DNA of 64,000 bases, taken from positions 1 through 64,000 of the forward strand of contig CALMSO010000045.1 of NCBI GenBank assembly GCA_937872385.1, given 5' to 3'. The DNA comes from an uncultured Saprospiraceae bacterium. Lineage in GTDB: Bacteria; Bacteroidota; Bacteroidia; Chitinophagales; Saprospiraceae. Shown here in pieces: positions 1 to 7,641 of the stretch. The position numbers were made by a program, and so were the translations under genes. The stretch's first letter is position 1. Each line of letters starts with the position of its first letter. Under the pieces are notes generated by a model that saw only the letters and a program-made list of their open reading frames with translations, did not search any database and was not told where the DNA came from.

Positions 1-103
1 TATAATCAACGAGCCATTGCAAAGCGAGGCGGTGCTCGGCTTCGCGGTCATTATATAATAATTTCTGCCCCAAATGCCAATCGGAAGTGTGCAATATTTT
101 CAT
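1..103 (-). CDS. sbcD: Exonuclease SbcCD subunit D, N-terminal fragment (cut by window edge)
   Basis: Reading leftwards from an ATG (CAT at 101-103), the first 34 codons are open to the window edge and begin MKILHTSDWHLGQKL. This is the typical start of SbcD/Mre11-type nucleases; Asp8 and His10 belong to the first metal-binding motif of the calcineurin-like phosphoesterase fold. SbcD with SbcC processes DNA hairpins and double-strand ends. Only the N-terminus is visible, so nothing can be said about integrity or the sbcC neighbour. Confidence 0.85.
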   Translation of the reverse strand, partial: MKILHTSDWHLGQKLLYNDREAEHRLALQWLVDY

Positions 104-171
104 AGAGGCAAGATAGGAAAATCGCTGCGGGATTGGTGCAGTTGGCGCGGGATTTTTAGCGATAGCTTACA

Positions 172-1029
172 TCAGTTGATCACCACATTGTCCACCCTTG
201 ATTCAATGACCGCCTGAATGGTGCGTGGCACATTCGAGAGCAGGTCAAAACCGGTAGCCGCCTCGATTTCATTGACCGAGACCCGGAACTTGCTCCAGTC
301 TGAGCCAAGGCCGTTGCGATTGTCCACATCAATAGCGATGACGCGGGTATTTTCATCAATTCGCTGCAAATCATTGTCGCCATAGGGCAATACGACTACC
401 ACTTTCCACAGGCGTGCGGGCACGGTCACGTTGCCATTGGCGATGACTTCGCGGTAGCCTTTGTTGCCGGTGCCTCCTCGACCATAGACTCCAGAAATAA
501 TGTACAGTTCATTGCCTTCCGCTACGAGGCGGCGGCAGTAGAGCTCCAGATTGCGCCACAAAGATTGGTTGTTGTTGGGTGCTTGCGGCATGATATTGAT
601 CATAAAAAAGGTAGCGCTGTTGTCCACATCGGTGCGGGTGCGGTCGCCCGAAGGGCAGAGATGCCCCCGGTCAAAGCCATGAATGGCAAATTCGTAGTCG
701 GTGCTGGTGACGCGGTACCAGCCTTCCGGAAGGTCATTGTAGGCCCGAAAATTGTCTTGGCGCGTGGTATTGCCCAACCAATCTTCACTTAGGTGCCAGC
801 TTACCCAGTTGGCAGTGCCCCGGCTGCGGCTGTAAGAAAGGGCGTACTGTGGCAGGCTGATGAGATAGTTATTTTCGTTGCTTGGGTCGGGGGTGGCATC
901 GCTGGGGTTGCCGAGCGTGAGGTGCACCTCGTCAATGACGACAATGGGCTTAGCGTCTTGGCGTAGTACATCGCAAGAGGAGACGATGAAAAACAGCAAA
1001 ACAGAATAAAATAGTAGTTTTTTGTGCAT
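172..1029 (-). CDS. DNA/RNA non-specific endonuclease, lipoprotein
   Basis: A 285-residue secreted nuclease of the beta-beta-alpha-metal (NUC1/Serratia nuclease) family. The catalytic motif DRGH is at about residues 120-123, with His123 as general base, followed by L-C-P-S-G-D-R; a conserved Asn-rich segment (PQAPNNNQSLWRNLE) matches the metal-ligand helix of the family. The N-terminus has a hydrophobic stretch ending in SSC, a lipobox, so it is probably an outer-membrane or periplasmic lipoprotein degrading nucleic acids. The frame extends upstream to 1068, but ATG at 1029 places the signal peptide correctly at the N-terminus. It is divergent from the MscS gene. Confidence 0.85.
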   Translation of the reverse strand: MHKKLLFYSVLLFFIVSSCDVLRQDAKPIVVIDEVHLTLGNPSDATPDPSNENNYLISLPQYALSYSRSRGTANWVSWHLSEDWLGNTTRQDNFRAYNDLPEGWYRVTSTDYEFAIHGFDRGHLCPSGDRTRTDVDNSATFFMINIMPQAPNNNQSLWRNLELYCRRLVAEGNELYIISGVYGRGGTGNKGYREVIANGNVTVPARLWKVVVVLPYGDNDLQRIDENTRVIAIDVDNRNGLGSDWSKFRVSVNEIEAATGFDLLSNVPRTIQAVIESRVDNVVIN

Positions 1030-1349
1030 GGGTTTGATTGCTTTAATAGTGGGCACTTTTTGCGGCAAGCGCCATTAGTGTATCCCAAATAATATTGTAC
1101 CTTGTTACATGTAATAAGCTGCTCGTTAGGGCTTTGTGACGCGTTGTTTTTCGTTGGCAGCCTTCTGACAGCCTGATGCTTAGGCAAATATACAGTAAAA
1201 TTTTCTGCTGATTTATATTTTCAACAACAAATGCACGATCTGGTTCGCAGCATTACATTGTTAGATATGGATAGTTGGAGAATTTGCTAAGAGGCAGTAT
1301 CTTCACCGGCGATTTTTTGGGTTGTAATAACGAAACAAAAAACAGCAAT
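1030..1349. other. Intergenic region between divergent genes; 18-bp palindrome
   Basis: There is no convincing gene in these 320 bp. A near-perfect palindrome, CTTGTTACATGTAATAAG, lies at 1101-1118 between the two divergent genes and could be an operator; nothing in the window identifies a cognate regulator. Confidence 0.3.
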
Positions 1350-2234
1350 ATGATTCAAAAATATTTTGAAAACGCAGAGGGTATTATATTATTTGGAGCT
1401 ATTATTATTGTCACTTTTATTATTGCAATTACTTTTAATCGGCTTTTTGGGCGTTTTATTAAAAAGTCGAGTATTATTATAAAAAACAATCCTACTAATT
1501 ATCAGTTTCTCAAACATTTTATTACAGCTATTATTTACATTATTGGCTTCAGCTTGGCGGTTTATACCCTACCCAGCCTGCGGGCCGTGGCCAGCTCGCT
1601 ACTGGCGGGTGCTGGTATTCTGGCGGTAGCAGTGGGCTTTGCTTCGCAGCAAGTGCTGAGCAATATTGTGAGCGGTATTTTTATTGTTGTTTTTAAACCC
1701 TTTCGGGTAAATGACCGCTTGGTGATACGCGAAAAACTAAATGGGGTAGTGGAAGATATTACATTGCGGCACACCGTGATTCGGGATTTTAATAATCGGC
1801 GCATCATTATTCCGAATGCCATTATGAGCCAAGAAATTATAGTTAATGCGGATTTTAATGATGATAAAATTTGTCGCTGGGTAGAAATTGGCATCAGTTA
1901 TGACTCAGACGTGGACCGCGCGAAGGCCATTATGGCGGAGGAAGCCATGAAGCACCCCTTGCGCATTGACGGGCGTAGCCCGGCCCAAATAGCGGCTGGC
2001 CACCCGGAGGCGCTGGTGCGGCTGATTGAATTGGGCGAATATTTTGTCAAATTGCGGTTGTACGTATGGGCCAAAGACAATGCCGACGCCTTTGTAATAG
2101 GCTGCGATTTGCTGGAAAGTATCAAAAAACGATTCGACGCGGAAAGCATTGAGATACCCTTCCCGTACCGCACCATCGTTTATAAAAATGCCCGCAATGG
2201 CGAATGGGATGCCGACGACGCGCCCGAGGGCTGA
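1350..2234 (+). CDS. MscS-family small-conductance mechanosensitive channel
   Basis: A 294-residue inner-membrane channel. Two or three hydrophobic helices (about residues 12-30, 60-80 and 85-105) precede the signature MscS pore and beta domain (AVAVGFASQQVLSNIVSG, then FKPFRVNDRLVI). Proteins of this family open on membrane tension and release solutes during hypo-osmotic shock. The frame begins with TTG at 1275, but the first ATG (1350) gives an N-terminus running straight into the first membrane segment and is preferred. The C-terminus ends in a short acidic tail. A small coiled-coil gene follows closely. Confidence 0.9.
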   Translation: MIQKYFENAEGIILFGAIIIVTFIIAITFNRLFGRFIKKSSIIIKNNPTNYQFLKHFITAIIYIIGFSLAVYTLPSLRAVASSLLAGAGILAVAVGFASQQVLSNIVSGIFIVVFKPFRVNDRLVIREKLNGVVEDITLRHTVIRDFNNRRIIIPNAIMSQEIIVNADFNDDKICRWVEIGISYDSDVDRAKAIMAEEAMKHPLRIDGRSPAQIAAGHPEALVRLIELGEYFVKLRLYVWAKDNADAFVIGCDLLESIKKRFDAESIEIPFPYRTIVYKNARNGEWDADDAPEG

Positions 2235-2278
2235 TAAAAGTCACTGCGCAGCGCGCTAAAATAGCGTATCTTGCTTGT

Positions 2279-2644
2279 ATGGACTGGAACGTACAACATC
2301 AAGAACACCGCGACTGGCTCAGCCAACTGGACTTCTACGAAGACCAAATGCGCACTTTTCAAAAAGAATTATTGAAAATAGTGCAGCACCGCCCCGATTA
2401 TTTAAGCATCGTGGAGCATGTAGATGAGTATCGTCGTATTTTATTGCGCAAGTTGGAGCACATGGACGCACTCCGGCACGCCATTATGCAGCATGAGCGC
2501 CAGATTAGCAATGCCGAATTCGCACCAGCGGAAGCGCACGAGGCAGTGAAAGTACAATTATTGGAATTTGTTGCTGATTTTGAAAAGCTCAAAGTCAATT
2601 TTCGCCGGTTTGTGGCTTACAACCAACCCACCAATGAATCGTAG
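2279..2644 (+). CDS. Small helical hypothetical protein
   Basis: About 121 residues, predicted almost entirely helical from the heptad-like pattern of Leu, Glu, Gln and Arg (for example HRDWLSQLDFYEDQMRTFQK). There is no signal peptide or membrane segment. I do not recognise the family. The frame opens upstream at 2204, overlapping the MscS gene, but ATG 2279 begins the helical part and is the likelier start. It probably shares the MscS transcript; its role is unknown. Confidence 0.65.
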   Translation: MDWNVQHQEHRDWLSQLDFYEDQMRTFQKELLKIVQHRPDYLSIVEHVDEYRRILLRKLEHMDALRHAIMQHERQISNAEFAPAEAHEAVKVQLLEFVADFEKLKVNFRRFVAYNQPTNES

Positions 2645-3048
2645 AATGCAGCGTTCAGGAAATAAAAAAAGTCGCGCCAAAAAACTGAACGCGACCTCCC
2701 TCAAAATTGAATTAGTATGAAAAAACTCTATTCCTTGTTGAATCTATAACTAAAGAACTTCTTTTTTTTTAGAAAGTTGCACAGAATAATCAGTATTTTT
2801 TAAATTTAACGACAAAATAACATTTGCCACCTACCAATAGCATTTTTTGCAAGACAGAAAGCTGTCGCAACATTGTTTGTCTTTGTACAAGACTCTTTTT
2901 CTACGCTTTACCCCTATGAGCGCGTCGTTTTTTGCGCAGCAGCACCGGTTGCCAGAAACATTTGTAGAAAAAAAAAGAACGGTATTTTCCAAAAGCCAGA
3001 AAATATGTATCTTTGCGTTCGCTCTGAAAAAATGCATACCAAAGCATC
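2645..3048. other. AT-rich intergenic region with overlapping inverted repeats
   Basis: I see no credible gene. Two mutually exclusive short stems lie just after the upstream stop codon: GCGTTCA (2651-2657) with TGAACGC (2686-2692), and GTCGCG (2671-2676) with CGCGAC (2690-2695). They could end the mscS transcript, although no clear T-run follows directly. A T-tract lies at about 2761-2770. Confidence 0.35.
3008..3015 (+). promoter_or_regulatory. Putative -7 box of the tRNA-Val promoter
   Basis: TATCTTTG fits the Bacteroidota -7 consensus TAnnTTTG and sits 33 nt upstream of the mature tRNA-Val 5' end. No perfect TTTG -33 element is seen at the expected distance. Confidence 0.5.
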
Positions 3049-3123
3049 GGTCATTTAGCTCAGTTGGTTTAGAGCGCCGCTTTGACAGAGCGGAGGTCAC
3101 TGGTTCGAATCCAGTAATGACCA
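3049..3123 (+). tRNA. tRNA-Val (GAC)
   Basis: A full cloverleaf can be drawn: acceptor GGTCATT/AATGACC, D arm GCTC/GAGC, anticodon arm CCGCT-TTGACAG-AGCGG with anticodon GAC, and T arm ACTGG-TTCGAAT-CCAGT. The 3' CCA is not encoded; A3123 is the discriminator base. Confidence 0.97.
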
Positions 3124-3178
3124 CTATATAGACGGCTGAACCGGACGAGCGAGGGGATACTATTAAACACAAAAATCA

Positions 3179-3535
3179 ATGTTTGATTTCGAGAAGTTGG
3201 ATGTGTATCAAGAGATACGCTCCCTCAATACCAAGGTGCTGTACATGCTTTTCACGCGGAAAGACTTCGACAGCTACCTCTCAGACCAGTTCAAAAGAGC
3301 CAGTCTCAATGCATTGCTCAATTTAGCCGAGGGTACCGGCCGGATGACCAATGCCGACAAGAAGCGATTTTACATCACGGCACGCTCGTCGGTATTCGAA
3401 TGCGTCGCAATTTTGCAAGTACTGTCGGATATGGGCAGCATAGAGCCAAGTATGTACGAAGAAATATACAAGGGATACGATAAAATCTCGCGGATGCTAT
3501 TAGGGATGATTCGTTCATTAGACACCAATGGTTAA
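3179..3535 (+). CDS. Four-helix-bundle protein (S23/IVP-like)
   Basis: A 118-residue protein with the pattern of the four-helix-bundle family first seen in 23S rRNA intervening sequences: F-x-K-L-x-V-Y near the start, a central F-K-R-A-S-x-N-x-x-x-N-L-A-E-G-x-G motif, then the helix DKKRFYITARSSVFECVAIL. The family is related in fold to the DGR accessory protein Avd, but other members have no known enzymatic activity. It lies between tRNA-Val and tRNA-Pro and starts 56 nt after the first; it may be co-transcribed with them. It is about 420 nt from the EAD/STAND/DGR island, so a link is possible but not shown. Confidence 0.85.
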   Translation: MFDFEKLDVYQEIRSLNTKVLYMLFTRKDFDSYLSDQFKRASLNALLNLAEGTGRMTNADKKRFYITARSSVFECVAILQVLSDMGSIEPSMYEEIYKGYDKISRMLLGMIRSLDTNG

Positions 3536-3551
3536 GCCATAATACAGATTT

Positions 3552-3625
3552 CGGGGTGTAGCTCAGCTTGGTAGAGTACACGTCTGGGGGGCGTGTGGTC
3601 GCAGGTTCAAATCCTGTCACCCCGA
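3552..3625 (+). tRNA. tRNA-Pro (GGG)
   Basis: Acceptor CGGGGTG/CACCCCG, D arm GCTC/GAGT, anticodon arm CACGT-CTGGGGG-GCGTG with anticodon GGG, T arm GCAGG-TTCAAAT-CCTGT, discriminator A3625. CCA is not encoded. Confidence 0.97.
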
Positions 3626-3957
3626 CTTGATTATCAATAGGTTACGAGAAGTAATTTTCGTAGCCTTTTTTGTTTGTGTCAACTGGGCATAATCCAAAGC
3701 ACCGCTTTAATAACAAGTTTTTAGCATCTGGCTTTTATGTTGTTTTTAATAAAAAAGCGTTATTTCATTTAGTTGATTGTAATATTTTACAAAAATAACG
3801 AATAATATCATTTTTAACTAAAAAATACGCATTGGTACTCGACCAACTGTTTGTGCTTCAAGTCTTTCTGGCATATGGCATCTGAAAGGGTGTTAATTTT
3901 CCTGTTCAGAGCGCAAAATAAAAATTGCTTATATTTACAGCACAAACCTCATGTGCC
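3626..3957. other. AT-rich leader region of the EAD/STAND operon
   Basis: No gene is visible in 332 bp. The sequence is strongly AT-rich compared with the GC-rich operon that follows. TATATTTA at 3930-3937, 21 nt before the first start codon, resembles a -7 box with one mismatch, without a clear -33 element. Confidence 0.35.
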
Positions 3958-4410
3958 ATGAATACCGAAACCCCTACATTACAAACCTGGCTTGAACAAG
4001 CCCGCCTTCTCATTGCCGAAGACCGGCTCGATGAAGTCCTCTCCATGCTGCGACCCATGCTGGAAAATAGCCCGCAATTGGATGAGGTGCTGCAACAATC
4101 CGGCCGCTTCGCCGCCATCCGCAAGCAGATACGACTCGGCACGGTAAGCCAGGCCGAAGCTAACTTGACACAGAACCAAATCCGCGCTGCCCTGCTGGAA
4201 TTGCTGAGCGAAATTGAAGCGCAACAAGCCGCAGCGCCGGCTTTGGGCGAGGAAATGGTGCGGGCCATATCGGTCATGAATCCCCAAGGCATAGTCGTCA
4301 ATTCCAGCATTCAGGCCAGCGGCGACCTCCACATCGGCGATAAGCAGATTACCCAAAATGCGGAGAAGATTTACAACATTGATAACATTGACAACGCCAA
4401 TTTCTCCTGA
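3958..4410 (+). CDS. Effector-associated domain (EAD11-like) adaptor protein
   Basis: A 150-residue protein. Residues about 5-90 fit the EAD11 pattern: a helical repeat (LLIAEDRLDEVLSMLRPML), a conserved R-F-A-A-I-R-K-Q-I-R-L-G-T-V-S segment, then N-x-I-R-x-A-L-L-E-L-L-S-E-I. EADs are death-like adaptor domains that couple STAND or NACHT NTPases and effectors in bacterial conflict systems. The C-terminal third is a polar linker (NSSIQASGDLHIGDKQITQ) ending in KIYNIDNIDNANF, a motif reused in the next gene. ATG 3958 is chosen over an upstream TTG in the same frame (3925). The next gene starts 2 nt after the stop codon, so the two are co-transcribed. Confidence 0.75.
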   Translation: MNTETPTLQTWLEQARLLIAEDRLDEVLSMLRPMLENSPQLDEVLQQSGRFAAIRKQIRLGTVSQAEANLTQNQIRAALLELLSEIEAQQAAAPALGEEMVRAISVMNPQGIVVNSSIQASGDLHIGDKQITQNAEKIYNIDNIDNANFS

Positions 4411-4412
4411 CC

Positions 4413-5789
4413 ATGCGTAACGAAACCCACATCGAGGGCACCCACAATATCGTCATCCAGGGGGTGACGGAGAGCACCCTCACGCTCAATGTCAATGGCG
4501 AAGTGCAGGAAATCCGCAACGAGCTGTCCGCCCTGCGCACATTGCTGGAGAGCCGACAAACCCAGACGGTGCAATACGCCGACAAGATTTACAACATCGC
4601 GCATATTGATGAAGCGAATTTTGGTTTCATGACAGGTCGGCGTGCCTTCAACGAAGCGCTCACCCGGCAACTCATCGAATCCATTCAGCCTTACAGCTTG
4701 GCAGCTAAGCGCTTTTTGGAAAAAGTGGCCTCTATCGCCGACTGGGAACACGAAGTCCGCTTTAGCAACAAAGCCAAAGAAATCCTCGCCTACAGTTTCG
4801 TGGGGGTTCTGGGCATTCAGTTGAGCAAACTCATGGCCATCGGTAAGGAAGATTTTTCGGATGCCAAGCAACGCAAGTACATTGCCAAATGTATTGAAAT
4901 AGCTCGTTATGCTACCAACCTGTTGTGCGTAACGCTGCTTTCCAAACTCTGGGACGAACAACGGCAACAGCCCCGATTCTTTTCGCGACACGAACGCCAG
5001 GTGCTGGAGGCATTTTTTCAAAATCATTTTGAAAGCTCCCTGCCCGAGCGCCTGCGCCTATTGCAAGTCTTGGATGGCATCTTCGCTCAAGCTGAACATG
5101 CGCTGCCCCTGCCCTTAGAGGAATGGCACGACTTTCGGACGACTATAACAGAAGGCGGCGCCTTTGCCACATCCATAGAGGCCCTGGCTGCTTTGCAGGT
5201 ACGCATAGACCGTGCCCAGTATAACCTGCTGGACTGTGTGGAAGCCGAAAACCAGCTCACCGTTTTTCTCAGCCAGGTGGCTTTCCTCACGCGCTACCGC
5301 ATGGCATCCATCCGCCACATCGGCTACTGGCAGCCCCGCAATGCCGATGCTCGCTATCTGCATCGCTACACCGCCCTCGGCATTGACAACAAAGCCCAAA
5401 AGGATGCCGAAAAAATAAACTGCACCCCCGAAACCGTGCAAACCGATGCCGTGCTGCTCTACCGCGACGACAATTACAGCCGCCACATCTGCCTCTCGCC
5501 CTTCCTGATTGATTACAATGCCCTCACCTTCGAGCATGGGCCAAAAATCTGCTTCTTCCTTTCCCAAGCTATTGATGGCGATATATTAGAGTACGTATTT
5601 CACGAAGACGGCAGCGTAGTACGCCTCGAAAAACAGGGCATTCTGAAACCCGATACCGACCTCAACGAACTGATGCTGGAACAGCAAAAACAAAAGATAC
5701 TCAACTTAGACAATATGGTGTCGCTCTTCCATGAAGCGCACGCCTGCCTGCTGGGGGCAGTTGAAGAAATTGATTTTGAAGACCTTTGA
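4413..5789 (+). CDS. EAD-operon protein of unknown function with shared linker motif
   Basis: A 458-residue cytoplasmic protein I cannot assign to a known family. Residues 1-25 (IEGTHNIVIQGVTESTLTLN) look like the beta-strand/linker repeats common next to EAD and STAND modules; a short coiled coil follows (EIRNELSALRTLLESR). Residues about 55-71 read ADKIYNIAHIDEANF, almost the same as the C-terminus of the EAD11 protein, which suggests a shared docking or oligomerisation tag. The remaining ~390 residues are mostly helical with no recognisable catalytic motif. It starts 2 nt after the EAD gene and lies upstream of the STAND NTPase, so it is probably a subunit or effector of the same system. 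Confidence 0.7.
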   Translation: MRNETHIEGTHNIVIQGVTESTLTLNVNGEVQEIRNELSALRTLLESRQTQTVQYADKIYNIAHIDEANFGFMTGRRAFNEALTRQLIESIQPYSLAAKRFLEKVASIADWEHEVRFSNKAKEILAYSFVGVLGIQLSKLMAIGKEDFSDAKQRKYIAKCIEIARYATNLLCVTLLSKLWDEQRQQPRFFSRHERQVLEAFFQNHFESSLPERLRLLQVLDGIFAQAEHALPLPLEEWHDFRTTITEGGAFATSIEALAALQVRIDRAQYNLLDCVEAENQLTVFLSQVAFLTRYRMASIRHIGYWQPRNADARYLHRYTALGIDNKAQKDAEKINCTPETVQTDAVLLYRDDNYSRHICLSPFLIDYNALTFEHGPKICFFLSQAIDGDILEYVFHEDGSVVRLEKQGILKPDTDLNELMLEQQKQKILNLDNMVSLFHEAHACLLGAVEEIDFEDL

Positions 5790-5800
5790 AAGCAACCAAT

Positions 5801-5884
5801 ATGAACTACCAAAATCAAGCGCACATCTTTGCGAAAACCCGATGGCTGCGTAAACGCATATACCAAAACAAACACCGCTCATGA
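5801..5884 (+). CDS. Possible 27-residue basic micro-ORF coupled to the STAND gene
   Basis: ATG 5801 opens a 27-codon frame starting MNYQNQAHIFAKTRWLRKRI. It begins 11 nt after the previous stop and its stop codon overlaps the STAND start codon (ATGA at 5881-5884). It is Lys/Arg-rich with no recognisable domain. It could be a real small protein, a translational-coupling leader, or chance; the exact four-base overlap is the only support. Confidence 0.3.
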   Translation: MNYQNQAHIFAKTRWLRKRIYQNKHRS

Positions 5885-7641
5885 CCCGCTATCCTTTCAA
5901 GTTCTTGGACGCCTACACCTACGAAGACCGAGAGTTCTTCTTCGGTAGGGACGAGGAGGTGGAACAACTCTACGAGATGGTCTTCCAGTCCGACCTCCTG
6001 CTGGTGTATGGCGCCTCTGGCACGGGCAAGAGCAGCCTCATTCAGTGCGGGCTGGCTGGCAAGTTCCAAAGCCACGACTGGCTGGCACTCAATGTGCGCC
6101 GGGGCGGCAACCTCAACGAATCGCTTGACCAAGCCCTGCGCAGCGCCGGCAGCGCCGAAGATACCGACCTGCCCGATTGGTTAGACGAAGACCTGAGCGC
6201 CGACATATCTGTACCTACTGCCGCGCCCGCTTCCCCGATGGCGCGTCGCCTGCGTGCCGTGTATCTCAGGCACTTCAAGCCCCTCTACCTCATCTTCGAC
6301 CAGTTCGAGGAACTCTACACCCTCGGTAGCAAGGACGAAGAGCAGACCTTCATCGCCACCGTGCGCGAGATCCTGCGCGTGGAGCAGCCCGTGAAGATCA
6401 TCCTCAGCATCCGCGAGGAGTACCTGGGCCATCTCTACGAGTTTGAGCGGCAAGTACCCGAACTGCTGCGCAAAAAGCTGCGCATAGAACCCATGTTCAC
6501 TGACCGCGTGCAGCAGGTCATCCTCGGCGTGGGCAGCCTGCCCCAGAGCAACGTGAAGCTGCAAGCCGGCGAGGAAACCGCCATCGCCACCCGCATCTTC
6601 GAGAAGCTGCGCGGCCAGGACAAGACCCTCAGCATCCAACTACCCTATCTGCAAGTGCTGCTGGACAAATACTACCTGCACTGCACCGGTGACGAAAGCC
6701 GCCAAGCCGAAGCCACCTTCACCCTCGCCAGCCTGGACACCCTCGGCGACCTCGGTGATGTGCTGCGCAACTTCCTCGACGAGCAGGTGCAGCACATCGC
6801 TCGCCAACTCACGCAGCCCGTAGAAACCCTCTGGCAACTGCTCTCCCCCTTTGTGACCTTAGACGGTACCAAAGAGCCGCTCTCGGAAGCCGAACTCCGC
6901 AGCCGCCTGCCTGAGGGCTTCCCTGCGCCCACAATAGTGGCTGCCCTGCAAGCCTTCGTGCAGCGCCGCGTGCTCCGCTACATGGAGCAGACCGCCCGCT
7001 ACGAAGTAGCCCACGACACCCTCGCCAAACAACTGCACGCCCGCCGCAGCGACGAAGAAATCGCTCTGCTGGAAGTGCAGCGCCTCATCCGCTCGCAAGT
7101 AGCCATCAAAGCCGAGGCGCGGGAGTATTTTTCCGCCAAACAGTTGGCGTTTATTTTGGAGGTGCGGCCTAAGTTGCGGTTGACGGCTGAAGAAAAAGCC
7201 TGGATAGAAGAAAGCCGCCGCTACCGCGAACAGGAAGCACAGGCGGAGGCAGAACGACAGCGTGTGGAGCTGGCGGAGGCGAAGCAGCGGCTGCGCGTGG
7301 TGCGGGGCTTGCTGGCGCTGGCGGTGCTGGCAGTGCTGGTGGCGGGGTATTTTGCGTATAGTGCGAATGTGCAGAGGCAAGTGGCCAACGCCAAAACAGA
7401 GGAAGCCCAGAAGGAACGTAGCAAGGCGGAAACCGCCCTAAGCAACTTCCTCATTGAGCAAGCCGAAAAGGAACGCCTGAATTTCACCAATCTGGAAGCC
7501 CGTGTGAACACCATCATCCGGGCTGGAGGCTGTCCCGACGACTTGATAAAGGACATGAGCAGCATTGCCCAAATCCATCCTGACAGTACCGACATGCGCA
7601 ATACCATTCGATCAATTCAATCTAAAACATCCTGCCAATGA
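5881..7641 (+). CDS. Membrane-anchored STAND NTPase (nSTAND1-like)
   Basis: A 586-residue protein. The N-terminus (YPFKFLDAYTYEDREFFFGR) is typical of novel STAND NTPases. Walker A is GASGTGKSS (residues 44-52), Walker B is LYLIFDQFEEL (about 136-146), and an S-I-R-E-E-Y segment follows as in the family. After a winged-helix/helical region (E-V-A-H-D-T-L-A-K-Q) come a Glu/Arg-rich coiled coil, one transmembrane helix at about 473-495 (LLALAVLAVLVAGYFAY) and a further coiled coil. STAND NTPases are signal-triggered oligomerising switches. The membrane helix near the C-terminus would let an extracytoplasmic signal reach the cytoplasmic ATPase. Its stop overlaps the start of the exported FGE-domain gene by 4 nt (ATGA), so translation is coupled. 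Confidence 0.88.
   Translation: MTRYPFKFLDAYTYEDREFFFGRDEEVEQLYEMVFQSDLLLVYGASGTGKSSLIQCGLAGKFQSHDWLALNVRRGGNLNESLDQALRSAGSAEDTDLPDWLDEDLSADISVPTAAPASPMARRLRAVYLRHFKPLYLIFDQFEELYTLGSKDEEQTFIATVREILRVEQPVKIILSIREEYLGHLYEFERQVPELLRKKLRIEPMFTDRVQQVILGVGSLPQSNVKLQAGEETAIATRIFEKLRGQDKTLSIQLPYLQVLLDKYYLHCTGDESRQAEATFTLASLDTLGDLGDVLRNFLDEQVQHIARQLTQPVETLWQLLSPFVTLDGTKEPLSEAELRSRLPEGFPAPTIVAALQAFVQRRVLRYMEQTARYEVAHDTLAKQLHARRSDEEIALLEVQRLIRSQVAIKAEAREYFSAKQLAFILEVRPKLRLTAEEKAWIEESRRYREQEAQAEAERQRVELAEAKQRLRVVRGLLALAVLAVLVAGYFAYSANVQRQVANAKTEEAQKERSKAETALSNFLIEQAEKERLNFTNLEARVNTIIRAGGCPDDLIKDMSSIAQIHPDSTDMRNTIRSIQSKTSCQ

Noticed and set aside
2717..2749. 10-codon ORF MKKLYSLLNL followed by a T-tract, resembling a leucine leader peptide
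   Set aside because: The next gene is tRNA-Val, not a Leu biosynthetic gene, and no terminator/anti-terminator pair is evident.
6859..7380. Antisense ORFs in the GC-rich STAND gene
   Set aside because: High GC suppresses stop codons on the complementary strand; the translations are low-complexity His/Leu/Gln-rich.
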